This document shows, piece by piece, positions 41,936 to 50,174 of a stretch of 64,000 nt of DNA. Location: the NCBI GenBank assembly GCA_016841675.1, contig JAENYQ010000006.1, positions 19,893 to 83,892 on the forward strand, in the 5' to 3' direction. This DNA is from Desulfotomaculum sp. Its GTDB lineage: Bacteria; Bacillota; Desulfotomaculia; Desulfotomaculales; Desulfallaceae. Position 1 is the stretch's first letter. Every line of letters starts with the position of its first letter. The notes under the pieces are model-generated. The model saw only the letters and a list, made by a program, of their open reading frames with translations, had not been told where the DNA came from and did no database searches. A program made the position numbers and the translations under genes.

Positions 41936-44629
41936 TTATTCATGTATATGCTCCTTTATTTTATTTATTTTAATAGCGCAAACTTTATACTCACCGGTTT
42001 TGGTAATCGGGTCTAGGGCAGCGCTTGTAAGAACATTGGTAGGGGTTTCCCCGTAATGGAACGACATCCATACCATACCGGGGGGAACACGGTCGGTTAC
42101 CGTGACTTTAGTGGTAACCTCTCCACGCCGGGAGGATACCCTTGCTATATCACCGGAAACAAATCCTAAACGGGCGGCGTCTTCCGGGTTAACTTCGGTA
42201 TATTCATCCGACCACATGCTGGCGATGCCCGCCGAATAAGGTGTGGTTACATTATAGTGATACAATATCCGGCCCGTGGACAGCAGGAAGGGATATTCCT
42301 GATCAGGCATTTCCGCAGGAGGAATATGCTCGATGGATTGGAAAAGACCTTTGCCCCGCACAAACGAATTGGCGTGCAAATAAGGTGTTCCCGGGTGCTC
42401 AGCGGTTGGACAAGGCCACTGCAGGCCTTTTTCATCAATTCTGGTATAATTTATACCACCGTATGATGGAGTCAGCGATGCCATCTCCAGGAAAATTTCT
42501 TCGGCAGTGCTGTAGCTCATTGGGTGCCCCATCTTTTCACAAAGAGCTATCATGGTCTGCCAGTTGGTTTTGCCCGGCAGCGGTTCAATTGCTTTTCTAA
42601 CACGCTGTACCCGACGCTCAGTATTGGTAAATGTCCCATCTGTTTCAGCAAAACTGGCGGCAGGCAGGATTACATCGGCATATGCAGCGGTTTCTGTAAG
42701 AAACAACTCGTGCACTACCAAGAATTCCAGCTTATCCAGCCCTGAACGGATATGGTTGCTGTTGGGATCCGTCAGCACAGGGTTCTCACCCAGAATATAC
42801 ATCGCTTTGAGCTCACCGGAATTAGCCTTGTCAAACATTTCCGGGATCATCAATCCAAGCTCACCGGCTAAAGGCACGCCCCAGGCCTGTTCAAATTTTC
42901 CCCTTGCCGCCGGGTCAATCACACGCTGATAGCCTGGAAATACGTTTGGCAGCGCCCCCATATCACAGGCTCCCTGCACGTTATTCTGCCCGCGAATCGG
43001 GTTCACCCCCGTGCCCGGGCGTCCCATATGTCCGGTTAGCATAGCCAGGTTGGCAACGTTCATCACATTGTTTGTTCCACAAACATGTTCTGTTATGCCA
43101 AGTGTATAAAAAGCCATCGCTTTATCTGTACCGGCATAAAGGCGGGCCACCGCATACAGGTCTTCAACCGGTATGTCGGTCAGGTCCGACACATAATCAG
43201 GTGTGTATTTCCCAACTGTTTCTTTAAGAGCTGCGAAGTTCTCGGTTCGCTCATCCACAAACTGCTGATTATATAAGTTTTCGGCAATGATGATGTTCAT
43301 CAGCCCGTTAAGAAATGGGATATCGGTACCCGGTTTAATGCGCAACCAGTAATCGGCTTCCTCAGCAAGTTCTATGCGCCGCGGGTCCACCACAATAAGT
43401 TTTGCGCCCTTGCGCGCTGCCTGTCTCATTTTATAACCAATCACCGGGTGGGCTTCGGTTGTGTTGGTGCCAATCAAGAACAACAATTCAGCATTTTCAA
43501 TTTCTGAGATTGAATTGGTCATTGCACCGCTGCCGAAGGAAGTGGCCAGACCGGCCACTGTAGGGGCGTGTCAGGTACGGGCACAATGGTCAACGTTGTT
43601 TGTGCCCATCACCACCCTGGTAAATTTTTGTAGCAGGTAATTCTCTTCATTGGTGCACCTGGCTGAACTTAGGCTGGCAAATGAATTAGACCCGTGTTTT
43701 ACTTTAATTTCACTAAGCCTGTCCGCTATTAAATTCAATGCCTCATCCCACGATGCAGGCTCAAAACACCCTTTCCTTTTAATTAAAGGAGTAGTCAGCC
43801 GACGGTCATTATGAATAAAGTCCCAACCAAACCTCCCTTTAATACACAGTGCGCGTCCGTTTACGGCGCCTTCCGGGCTGGATACGACGCCAACCACTTG
43901 ATCATCTTTTACGCACAGATCGAAACTGCAGCCGGTGCCGCAGAACGGGCAGGTTGTTCTAATTTTTTGGTACTCCCAGTGCCTGACTTTGCCCTGCATT
44001 TGTTTCTCCGTCAGCGCACCCGTGGGACATACGGAAACACAATTCCCGCAGAAAACGCAATCGGACTCCCCAAATGACACATCATAAAAGGTTGTCGCCT
44101 TAGTCTCAAAACCTCGGTAGGCCCAATCCAGGTTATTTTTACCGGTTATTTCCGCACAAGCACGGATACATTTACCGCATAAAATACATTTGTTAGGATC
44201 GCGGAAAATAAATGGATTGCTGTCATCTACCGCATAATTATGTCTTTCACCTTGCAATGAACTTTGCTTGACTCCGTATTCATAGCAGTATTGCGCCAGC
44301 TTGCAGTCACCCATTTTTTCACAGGTTAAACAATCCTGTGGATGGTTGGCAATTAACAACTCTAAAATTGTACGCCTTGCTTCAATTACCACCGGTGAAT
44401 GGGTTTGCACAATCATTCCCGGTGTAACTGTTGTTACACACGAGGCCGGCAAGTTCCGCATCCCTTGGATTTCCACCACACATAGACGGCACGCCCCCAA
44501 AAAACTCAGATCGGGTTCGTAACAAAGCCTGGGGATGTGGATACCCGCTTGTTCAGCAGCTATTAATACCGTCGTGCCCGCTAGAACTTCAACTTCTATA
44601 TCGTTAATACTCAAACTGACCATTTCCAA
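41936..44629 (-). CDS. fdhA: Selenocysteine formate dehydrogenase alpha subunit with NuoG-like Fe-S N terminus
   Basis: 897 residues when the in-frame UGA at 43571-43573 is read as Sec (residue 353): the junction is DHCART-U-HAPTVAGLATSFGSG, the standard Mo/W ligand position. N-terminal [2Fe-2S] cysteines (PRLCYE, GACRLCVVE), a CxxxC-His-type cluster region (HPQDCLTCEKMGDCKL), two [4Fe-4S] ferredoxin motifs (CILCGKCIRAC, CVFCGNCVSVCP), the CPFCGTGCSFDLC cluster, and a C-terminal molybdopterin-binding domain. The layout is that of FdhA in NAD(P)- or ferredoxin-linked, often bifurcating, formate dehydrogenases, but no NuoEF-type partners lie in this window. A sigma-54 promoter cassette precedes it. 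Confidence 0.95.
43541..43559 (-). promoter_or_regulatory. Bacterial SECIS hairpin of fdhA
   Basis: 11 nt after UGA: AGUGGCC-GGUCU-GGCCACU, a 7 bp perfect stem with the GGUCU loop known from E. coli fdhF. Confidence 0.92.
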
Positions 44630-44907
44630 ACTAACATCACTCCTTTTTGCATTAGAATTTTATTAACTAATTTGTTTTATTAAACAACGTAGTAAATACC
44701 AATGGGTTTAGAGGTACTTTCAACAGAAAAAGGAAGGCGGAGAGCCCAGGACAGCCTGAACCCGTGTATGTTGAAGAGACCATCTCCAGACTCTCCACTC
44801 CAATGGAGCCAAAATAAAAAGCGTTTACAAACTGTCAATCAAGTTCATATCTTAACTTAACTTGATTATTAAAGTTAACTATGTCAGAACAGAGTATATT
44901 TTAAATA

Positions 44908-44925
44908 TAGCAATTATTATGCCAA
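44908..44925 (-). promoter_or_regulatory. Sigma-54 promoter of fdhA
   Basis: TTGGCATAATAATTGCTA, GG-N10-GC, identical to the bamB site except one base. About 280 bp before the fdhA start. Confidence 0.85.
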
Positions 44926-45080
44926 GCACCGTTGAGTCTTAAGTGTTTTTTTCAGCAAGGTAACTGGGGTAATTGCCAGGCAACCCCTAACCGTATACAA
45001 GAAGGGTTGCTTTCGCCGTGTATAGATTTTCATACAATGGCAAGCTAAATAACAACAGGCTGTTCGGTCAGGGATATACG

Positions 45081-45117
45081 CTGACAGTGATGTGTGAAGA
45101 TATTCTTACACTGTCAG
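45081..45117. promoter_or_regulatory. Palindromic upstream activator site, copy 2
   Basis: CTGACAGTG ... CACTGTCAG, identical to copy 1, about 155 bp upstream of the promoter. The symmetric core is kept while nearby bases have drifted. Confidence 0.7.
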
Positions 45118-45246
45118 TCAAATCAGTCACATTTCATTATTGCTTCGATATTAACATTGAACTTTTCAAAATTTATCTTTCACTGGCCCGGATAAAGTAA
45201 CCAGCCTTCCCTTCGCACCGCGGCATGACAGTTTTAGGTATAATTT

Positions 45247-45280
45247 CAAAAAAAAAGCCCGGTTTTGTGGGAAACCGGGG
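45247..45280 (-). terminator. Cassette terminator, copy 2
   Basis: CCCCGGTTTCCCACAAAACC GGGCTTTTTTTTT on the minus strand; it is upstream of the fdhA promoter, so it would stop transcripts from the riboswitch at 45.4 kb. Confidence 0.8.
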
Positions 45281-45351
45281 TTGTAAGGAGTGTAACATTT
45301 TAACGGCTATAACCTTAATAAAAGTTTATTGTTTGGCCTGCCGTCTTAATA

Positions 45352-45394
45352 CAAAAAAGCTTTACCCAATTATGCAAAAGGATAAAGCTTTTTG
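45352..45394 (-). terminator. Terminator after the riboswitch at 45.4 kb
   Basis: AAAGCTTTATCC ... GGGTAAAGCTTT then TTTGTATT on the minus strand, a 12 bp stem. Confidence 0.8.
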
Positions 45395-45410
45395 TAAAAA
45401 AAAGCTATTC

Positions 45411-45504
45411 TCTCCTTTCCACAATGGGAGGCACACTGGTTTTCCAATGTACCCTAACGGCCTGACAACCATACCTTAAGCTTAGGTCTAACAGGCTCGG
45501 AGAA
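45411..45504 (-). ncRNA. Moco/Tuco-type riboswitch upstream of the fdhA cassette
   Basis: Minus strand TTCTCCGAGCCTGTTAGACC, TGGAAAACCAGTGTGCC, TCCCATTGTGGAAAGGAGAG. Complete aptamer blocks, followed by two terminators and then the sigma-54 cassette. Region 45505-45646 holds nothing else visible. Confidence 0.82.
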
Positions 45505-45646
45505 TATTAATTTTTATGTTTATTCCCTTTGCTCAGTAAGTGGTAAAGCGTCTCACTTTACTTTTTTCATATGTTTTGTAAAATCTCTGCCAGAATAAGC
45601 ACAACAATGATCAATCAGAGAATTAAAATAATCTCCTAACGTTTAA

Positions 45647-46888
45647 TTATATTAGTTGGCTATCCTTCTCATCTATTGTTTCCTCGCCATATGCCGACTT
45701 CAGGATTATAACAGATAATTCCTCGCCTTTTTTTACGGGCGGGTGTCCCTCCGGAAGGTCAATTAAAGCATTACATTCTCTGAGAAACGCCTTTGTCATG
45801 CTTGATTTTTGGCCCGGTAATATTTTTACGCGCCACCCCAAATGTTCACATGCTACTGATGCCAGTAAAAAACGCCTGGAGCCTCCTTTTTTCAAAAAAA
45901 CATTGTCACTTACAGCGGAAAGTCGTGTCTGGTATGGCTTCAGATTCTGCATAGCACGCAAAACCGGAGCAACCAGCAAGTGGTAGCCAACCGCGCAGGC
46001 TGCCGGGTTTCCTGAAAGCGAAATAACCAGCTTTTCCCCAAAGGATGCTGCGCCACTATGGCTGCCTGGTTTAATTTTAATTTCCCAGAACAATAATTCT
46101 GCCCTACTTTGCTTGATTAAGGGAAAAGCTTGATCACTAACACCGTATGCCGCCCCACCGATAGTAATCAAGATGTCGGAGCAATGAAGCAACTCTTGAA
46201 AGCGTTTTCCCATTTGATTGGCATTATCAGTTCCGGCGACTTCTACACTAATTACCTGCCCCTGCTCCTGCATTACCAGCGCCGCCAGATGCAGGCCGTT
46301 ACTATCCCGCGTTTGTCCCGGCATTGGTGTTTCCCGGCAGGAAACAATGTCCGGCCCTAGACTTAGAATAGCAACCCTGGGCTTCCTGTACACAGTCACT
46401 TCATTTCTTCCATACGCTGCCAGAACGCCGGCCATACCAGGGCTGAGGCAGGCGCCTTGACGCACTAGCAAATCACCCTTCCGAAAATTCTCACCCGAAG
46501 GTTTAATATTACTGCCCGGCACAATCGCTTTATTAAATGTAATGTATTCTCCCCTCAACTCAGTTGCCTCTTGCGGTACCACTGCCACCACCCCATCAGG
46601 CAGCGGACCACCGGTAACCACCCCGACTGTCTGACCGGAACTGAGTGAAGCAGTGGGCATTTCTCCCGGCAGAAGGCGCTCTATAACCTGATAAGGTCCA
46701 CCTCCCTCAGGCACAGCATAGCCATCCATAGCCGCCTGCGCGTATGGGGGCAGGTCATGCTCCGCTATAATATCTTCGCAAACAATGCGGCCTAAAGCCT
46801 GCAGCAGGGGTAAAGACTCTCCCGGCAAGACTGTAACGTGGTTTAAGATAATATCTTGAGCCTTTTCTAATTCTACTTTTTTAAGCAC
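45647..46888 (-). CDS. moeA: MoeA molybdopterin molybdenumtransferase, second copy
   Basis: 413 residues from GTG 46888 (GGGGAG 7 nt upstream). MoeA blocks: LLQALGRIVCEDIIAEHDLP, AAMDGYAVPE, VVTGGPLPDGVVAVVPQE, GMAGVLAAYGRNEV, TIGGAAYGVSD, VISLSGNPAACAVGYH. The canonical metal-site (S/T)GG(V/I)S(V/M)G is GGAAYG, and DIVSCRE replaces the usual STGDE, so the active site is atypical. It follows the MogA-fold gene by 24 bp. Function in Mo/W insertion is likely but specificity is unknown. Confidence 0.88.
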   Translation of the reverse strand: MLKKVELEKAQDIILNHVTVLPGESLPLLQALGRIVCEDIIAEHDLPPYAQAAMDGYAVPEGGGPYQVIERLLPGEMPTASLSSGQTVGVVTGGPLPDGVVAVVPQEATELRGEYITFNKAIVPGSNIKPSGENFRKGDLLVRQGACLSPGMAGVLAAYGRNEVTVYRKPRVAILSLGPDIVSCRETPMPGQTRDSNGLHLAALVMQEQGQVISVEVAGTDNANQMGKRFQELLHCSDILITIGGAAYGVSDQAFPLIKQSRAELLFWEIKIKPGSHSGAASFGEKLVISLSGNPAACAVGYHLLVAPVLRAMQNLKPYQTRLSAVSDNVFLKKGGSRRFLLASVACEHLGWRVKILPGQKSSMTKAFLRECNALIDLPEGHPPVKKGEELSVIILKSAYGEETIDEKDSQLI

Positions 46889-46912
46889 TCGGCTTCTCCC
46901 CACCTCTAATGT

Positions 46913-47944
46913 TTAGATTCCTGTCGCTTTACCGAAAGCACAGGCTGGATAGCGGCAAACCTGGCATTCTTCACACAGTCCGCCATGACCTAACGCCACA
47001 ATATCTGACTTGGTCAGACGCTCTCCGGTAAAAATACGCGGCAACATCAAGTCAAAAACAGTAGTCTTGTTATACATCACGCAGCCCGGCAGGCCGCAAA
47101 TCGGCACTTGGCCCAGGTAAGCCAGCATAAACATAGATCCAGGCAGTACCGGCGCGCCATAAGAAACAACATCTGCTCCGGTCGCCTTAATCCCGGTCGG
47201 TGTCACATCATCCGGGTCTACCGACATACCTCCGGTAAGTATCACCATTTCCGCTCCTTCACTAATCATCCGGCGGATTTCATTGGCAATCAAGTTAGAA
47301 TCGTCAGGCAAAGTTACATGGCCGAATAACTGTGCGCCGAAAGATGTGACTTTATTGCTGACAACATTCGTAAAGCCGTCCTTAATCCGTCCCGAACAAA
47401 TCTCGTTCCCGGTAGTTATAATGCCAACCGAAAGTGGCTGAAATGGTTTTACAGTCAATAATGGTTCCGCCGCACTGCAGATTTCTTCTGCTTCATCCAG
47501 GATTTGACGTTGGATCGTGAGTGGAATAACCCTGGTTCCGGCAACAAGCTGATCTTTAGTGACTACCCGATTATTATGTATCGTCGCCAACACCACCCCA
47601 TCCAGGTTATTGAGGTGGCTCAACCTGTCGCCCCGCACTTTCAAGATGCCGTCGTAAAAGGCCCGCAGGCTTACTTTGCCCTGGTTTGGCTCATCCCAGT
47701 TCAAGCCTGGCCCGGCGACAAGTCGGGCTAAGAGCATAGCTGCTTCGTCCTCATGGACGAGATCAGGTGAATTTTCCCACACGTAAATATGTTCCTTCCC
47801 TAAATCACGCAGCTTAGGAACATCTTCCTTCGTCAACATTTGACCTTTTCGGAAGGCCCGGCCTTTTTCACAACCAGGGATAATTCTAGTAATATCGTGA
47901 CAAAGGATCATGCCTACCGACTCGGCTACAGGCACTTTTAGCAT
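46913..47944 (-). CDS. Molybdopterin-binding (MoaB/MogA-fold) protein with Cys-rich tail
   Basis: 343 residues from ATG 47944 (GGGGGG upstream). Residues 1-170 are an N-terminal domain starting MLKVPVAESVGMILCHDITR. Residues ~175-320 are the MoCF fold: VGIITTGNEI, VILTGGMSVDPDDVTPTGIK, ICGLPGCVMYNKTTVFDLML. The C terminus has CEECQVCRYPACAFG, a possible metal or Fe-S site. It is first in the operon with the second moeA. A TetR-type operator lies ~50 bp upstream. Confidence 0.85.
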   Translation of the reverse strand: MLKVPVAESVGMILCHDITRIIPGCEKGRAFRKGQMLTKEDVPKLRDLGKEHIYVWENSPDLVHEDEAAMLLARLVAGPGLNWDEPNQGKVSLRAFYDGILKVRGDRLSHLNNLDGVVLATIHNNRVVTKDQLVAGTRVIPLTIQRQILDEAEEICSAAEPLLTVKPFQPLSVGIITTGNEICSGRIKDGFTNVVSNKVTSFGAQLFGHVTLPDDSNLIANEIRRMISEGAEMVILTGGMSVDPDDVTPTGIKATGADVVSYGAPVLPGSMFMLAYLGQVPICGLPGCVMYNKTTVFDLMLPRIFTGERLTKSDIVALGHGGLCEECQVCRYPACAFGKATGI

Positions 47945-47994
47945 GTATACCCCCCTAGCTCTCTCGCTCCCGACAGGACAGACACTATACCCTG

Positions 47995-48010
47995 TCAATG
48001 AACGTTAATT
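47995..48010. promoter_or_regulatory. Putative TetR operator ahead of the MoCF-moeA operon
   Basis: TCAATGAACGTTAATT, matching TTAATGGTCRTTAATTAAT near 49.9 and 50.0 kb. Confidence 0.5.
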
Positions 48011-48091
48011 AAATAAACATTTGTATCAAACCAATAAGTCTAAAACCCATAAATGCTGCGCTGTCTATAAAATGAAATTATTTTTTAAAAT

Positions 48092-48115
48092 AAGTTAATG
48101 AACATACATTAACTT
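48092..48115. promoter_or_regulatory. Putative TetR autoregulatory operator
   Basis: AAGTTAATG-AACATA-CATTAACTT, a perfect 9 bp inverted repeat about 40 bp upstream of the tetR -35 box. Confidence 0.6.
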
Positions 48116-48153
48116 ATTTTTTTAAAAGGCCTCGATGACCTCATCCCGCGATT

Positions 48154-48182
48154 TTGACAATACCCGGGCTGTATGGTATCAT
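48154..48182 (+). promoter_or_regulatory. Sigma-A type promoter of tetR
   Basis: TTGACA - 17 bp - TATCAT. Being inside the track ORF, it shows that the 48135 start is too early. Confidence 0.7.
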
Positions 48183-48224
48183 TTTTCTGCTTTCTATATA
48201 ATATTGAAGGGAGCAGTAGGGAAT

Positions 48225-48833
48225 TTGACAGGGACAAGACAGCGCAAAGAAATGCAGACTTCCATTAAGAAAAACTGGTTGCTTGATAAAGCTGGAATGC
48301 TCTTCTGGCAAAAAGGGTATCATGCCACAAGTATGAAAGATCTTGCTAACGTATGTAACTGCAAGCCCGCTAATTTTTACAATTATTTTAAGAATAAAGA
48401 AGACATCTTGTACGAAGTAATCAAAAACATTACCGAACAAGGCGTTTCATCCATTAGACACCTGGATGATGATGAAGAAACAAGCCCGGTTGAGCAATTA
48501 CGGTCACTAATCAAGAGCCATTTCGGCTATCTAGCAAGTATGAAGCAGTCAAGCATATTATTATCCGACACAGGAATAAAATACTTATCCCGTGAACACC
48601 GAAAAGAAATTATTGAGTTACGTGACTTATATGACAGCATTCTCCGCAAAATCATACGGAGAGGTATTGAAGATGGCGAATTTGCCCCCACAGATGAGCA
48701 GGTTGTCAGTAATCTAATCGCTTCTGTAGTGGTCCGGAGCAGCATCTGGTTCTCGAACAAAGGAAGGTTATCTGTCGACGAGGTCGGTGAGATCATGTTT
48801 AACTTTGTTTACAGTGGCATCGGGGGCGAATAA
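48225..48833 (+). CDS. TetR/AcrR family regulator (candidate controller of the 50 kb oxidoreductase)
   Basis: About 202 residues. TTG 48225 (GGGAGCAGTAGGG upstream) or ATG 48252 are the plausible starts, since the promoter lies at 48154-48182. HTH: FWQKGYHATSMKDLANVCNC then KPANFYNYFKNKEDIL. The C-terminal ligand domain is unassigned. Operator-like sequences with AATG..C.TTAA occur in front of itself, the MoCF-moeA operon and twice in front of the oxidoreductase at 50175. Confidence 0.85.
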   Translation: MTGTRQRKEMQTSIKKNWLLDKAGMLFWQKGYHATSMKDLANVCNCKPANFYNYFKNKEDILYEVIKNITEQGVSSIRHLDDDEETSPVEQLRSLIKSHFGYLASMKQSSILLSDTGIKYLSREHRKEIIELRDLYDSILRKIIRRGIEDGEFAPTDEQVVSNLIASVVVRSSIWFSNKGRLSVDEVGEIMFNFVYSGIGGE

Positions 48834-48954
48834 TAGCCATTCCGCAAAAGATGCATACAAGAACTCATCAAACTAATTTACTGTCGTACTGACAATCTCA
48901 TTAGTTAAAGTTTAGCCTGCCAATGACCTTGTTAAAATTAATATTACATTTAGA

Positions 48955-48997
48955 AAAGAAAAGCTTTGTCCCATCTGGCAAGAAAGGACAAAGCTTT
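48955..48997 (-). terminator. Terminator after the riboswitch at 49.0 kb
   Basis: Minus strand AAAGCTTTGTCC ... GGGACAAAGCTTT TCTTTTC. It lies tail to tail with tetR and could also terminate it. Confidence 0.8.
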
Positions 48998-49011
48998 AAA
49001 AACAAAGCGAT

Positions 49012-49104
49012 TTTCTCCTTTCCACAATGGGAGGCACACCGGTTTCCCAATGTACCCTACGGTCAGATAACCATACTTACGGCTTAGGTTATCTGACTCG
49101 GAGT
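49012..49104 (-). ncRNA. Moco/Tuco-type riboswitch pointing at the tetR 3' end
   Basis: Minus strand ACTCCGAGTCAGATAACC, GGGAAACCGGTGTGCC, TCCCATTGTGGAAAGGAGAA. The aptamer is intact, but the next minus-strand gene is 1 kb away beyond tetR, so read-through would be antisense to tetR. Region 49105-49500 is AT-rich with nothing else clear. Confidence 0.8.
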
Positions 49105-49521
49105 ATCGTATTTGGTAGTAATAATATGAACCGTACCTATTTATATCTTCATGCTGAAAGCCAATCTTAAGCTCTAAAAGTAGCCATCATTTTTCTTATC
49201 TTATCTTGACAATAGAAATACACACAGTTCCATGTATTAATACGCAATGAATTAATAGCGCTATTTTAAAAAGCATTTTATAATCTGTAAATAATAATAT
49301 ATATGTTAATTACGCATGTCAAGATTTTTATCAGCTCTTTAATAAATCAGAATATTCGATCTATAATATCGCATCGCAAAGTCAATAAAAAAATTTCATA
49401 ATTATTCCCTTTACTCAGTAAATCCACATTGGATGAGAAAAACATGTTTCATCATGCGTTAACGGTATTATGAAAAATTTTTGCATTTTTTTTTGTTGTA
49501 ATTGTGACAGGCATATGATAG

Positions 49522-49527
49522 TATAAT
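49522..49527 (+). promoter_or_regulatory. -10 box for the 49.5 kb riboswitch transcript
   Basis: TATAAT 11 bp before the aptamer; the -35 is weak (TTGTAA/TTGTGA, off-spaced). Confidence 0.5.
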
Positions 49528-49537
49528 CAAAAATAAA

Positions 49538-49632
49538 TTCTCCGAGCCAGCAAACCTTAGACTTTATGTATGGTTAACTGGACGTCAAGGTATATCGGGA
49601 AACCAGTATGCCCCCCATTGTGGAAAGGAGAA
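49538..49632 (+). ncRNA. Moco/Tuco-type riboswitch ahead of the solitary oxidoreductase
   Basis: TTCTCCGAGCCAGCAAACC, CGGGAAACCAGTATGCC, CCCCATTGTGGAAAGGAGAA on the plus strand. A hairpin lacking a U tract follows (49646-49690). Confidence 0.85.
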
Positions 49633-49645
49633 AGATATCTTTTTT

Positions 49646-49735
49646 ATAAAGTTTTATCCTTGTCACATATCGGATAAAGCTTTATAAACCTTTAAGTATG
49701 GTGGACTGGCAGTCGCCCCCATTGCGGAAAGGAAA
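49646..49735 (+). repeat. Partial tandem duplication of riboswitch 3' half
   Basis: After a 14 bp hairpin (ATAAAGTTTTATCC / GGATAAAGCTTTAT) the sequence TATGGTGGACTGGCAGTCGC CCCCATTGCGGAAAGGAAAA repeats parts of the aptamer, lacking CUCCGAGCC and GGGAAACC. Confidence 0.7.
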
Positions 49736-49751
49736 AAGATGTCTTTTTAGA

Positions 49752-49799
49752 GTAAAGCTTAATCCTTTTCACATACTGGATAAAGCTTTATTTTTTTAT
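49752..49799 (+). terminator. Terminator of the duplicated riboswitch platform
   Basis: TAAAGCTTAATCC ... GGATAAAGCTTTA then TTTTTTT. It is the first hairpin with a real U tract on this leader. Confidence 0.85.
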
Positions 49800-49860
49800 A
49801 GTTTTTAACATTGCTGCTCTGTAACCATGCTAGATTATTGCTTATATTTTATTGTTTTTA

Positions 49861-49878
49861 TTAATGGTCATTAATTAA
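49861..49878. promoter_or_regulatory. Putative TetR operator A of the oxidoreductase
   Basis: TTAATGGTCATTAATTAA; the core TTAATG-GT-CATTAA is a palindrome. Same motif at 50029. Confidence 0.55.
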
Positions 49879-50028
49879 TAAATAACAACACTGTTTATCC
49901 TGCACTCAAACCAGCAATATTGATACATATTTGTTAAAATCAGAAACCGGCTGCAGATAGTTAGTTAATAACCAAAGGGGGTGGGCCATTAAGAAATACA
50001 CCAACTGTAAAGTTAACTTACCCTTGGG

Positions 50029-50047
50029 TTAATGGTCGTTAATTAAT
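50029..50047. promoter_or_regulatory. Putative TetR operator B of the oxidoreductase
   Basis: TTAATGGTCGTTAATTAAT, one base from operator A over 18 bp, 168 bp away. A promoter between them would be within reach of both. Confidence 0.55.
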
Positions 50048-50174
50048 ATCTAGGGTAAACGGTAGAAATTTCACATCACCCCCGACCTAGTTAATAACAG
50101 CTTTAGCCAAGATTTTAGTTGGTAAGTTAATTAGCTTTATTAAAGCAAAGTAATAAAAAGTGGAGGTCGAGCAA

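Larger units (their letters stand above)
44866..45356 (-). repeat. Regulatory cassette, copy 2 (ahead of fdhA)
   Basis: Near-identical to 37225-37798, including the modC-derived TTTTGTATTAA end though no modC is here. That points to copying from the modC-bamB junction. Between 44630 and 44866 the leader has an unexplained hairpin-rich stretch near 44733-44816. Confidence 0.9.

Noticed and set aside
44733-44816. tRNA-Sec-like or tRNA-like fold
   Set aside because: End pairing and a TTCAA triplet caught the eye, but the stretch is about 58 nt, with no proper T arm or D arm.
45018-45200. 60-codon plus-strand ORF in the fdhA cassette
   Set aside because: The same bases are explained by the repeated sigma-54 cassette; copy 1 does not keep the frame.
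49130-50160. CRISPR array or phage attachment site in the AT-rich gap
   Set aside because: The repeats present are two operator-like sites and a duplicated riboswitch half; no regular spacers.
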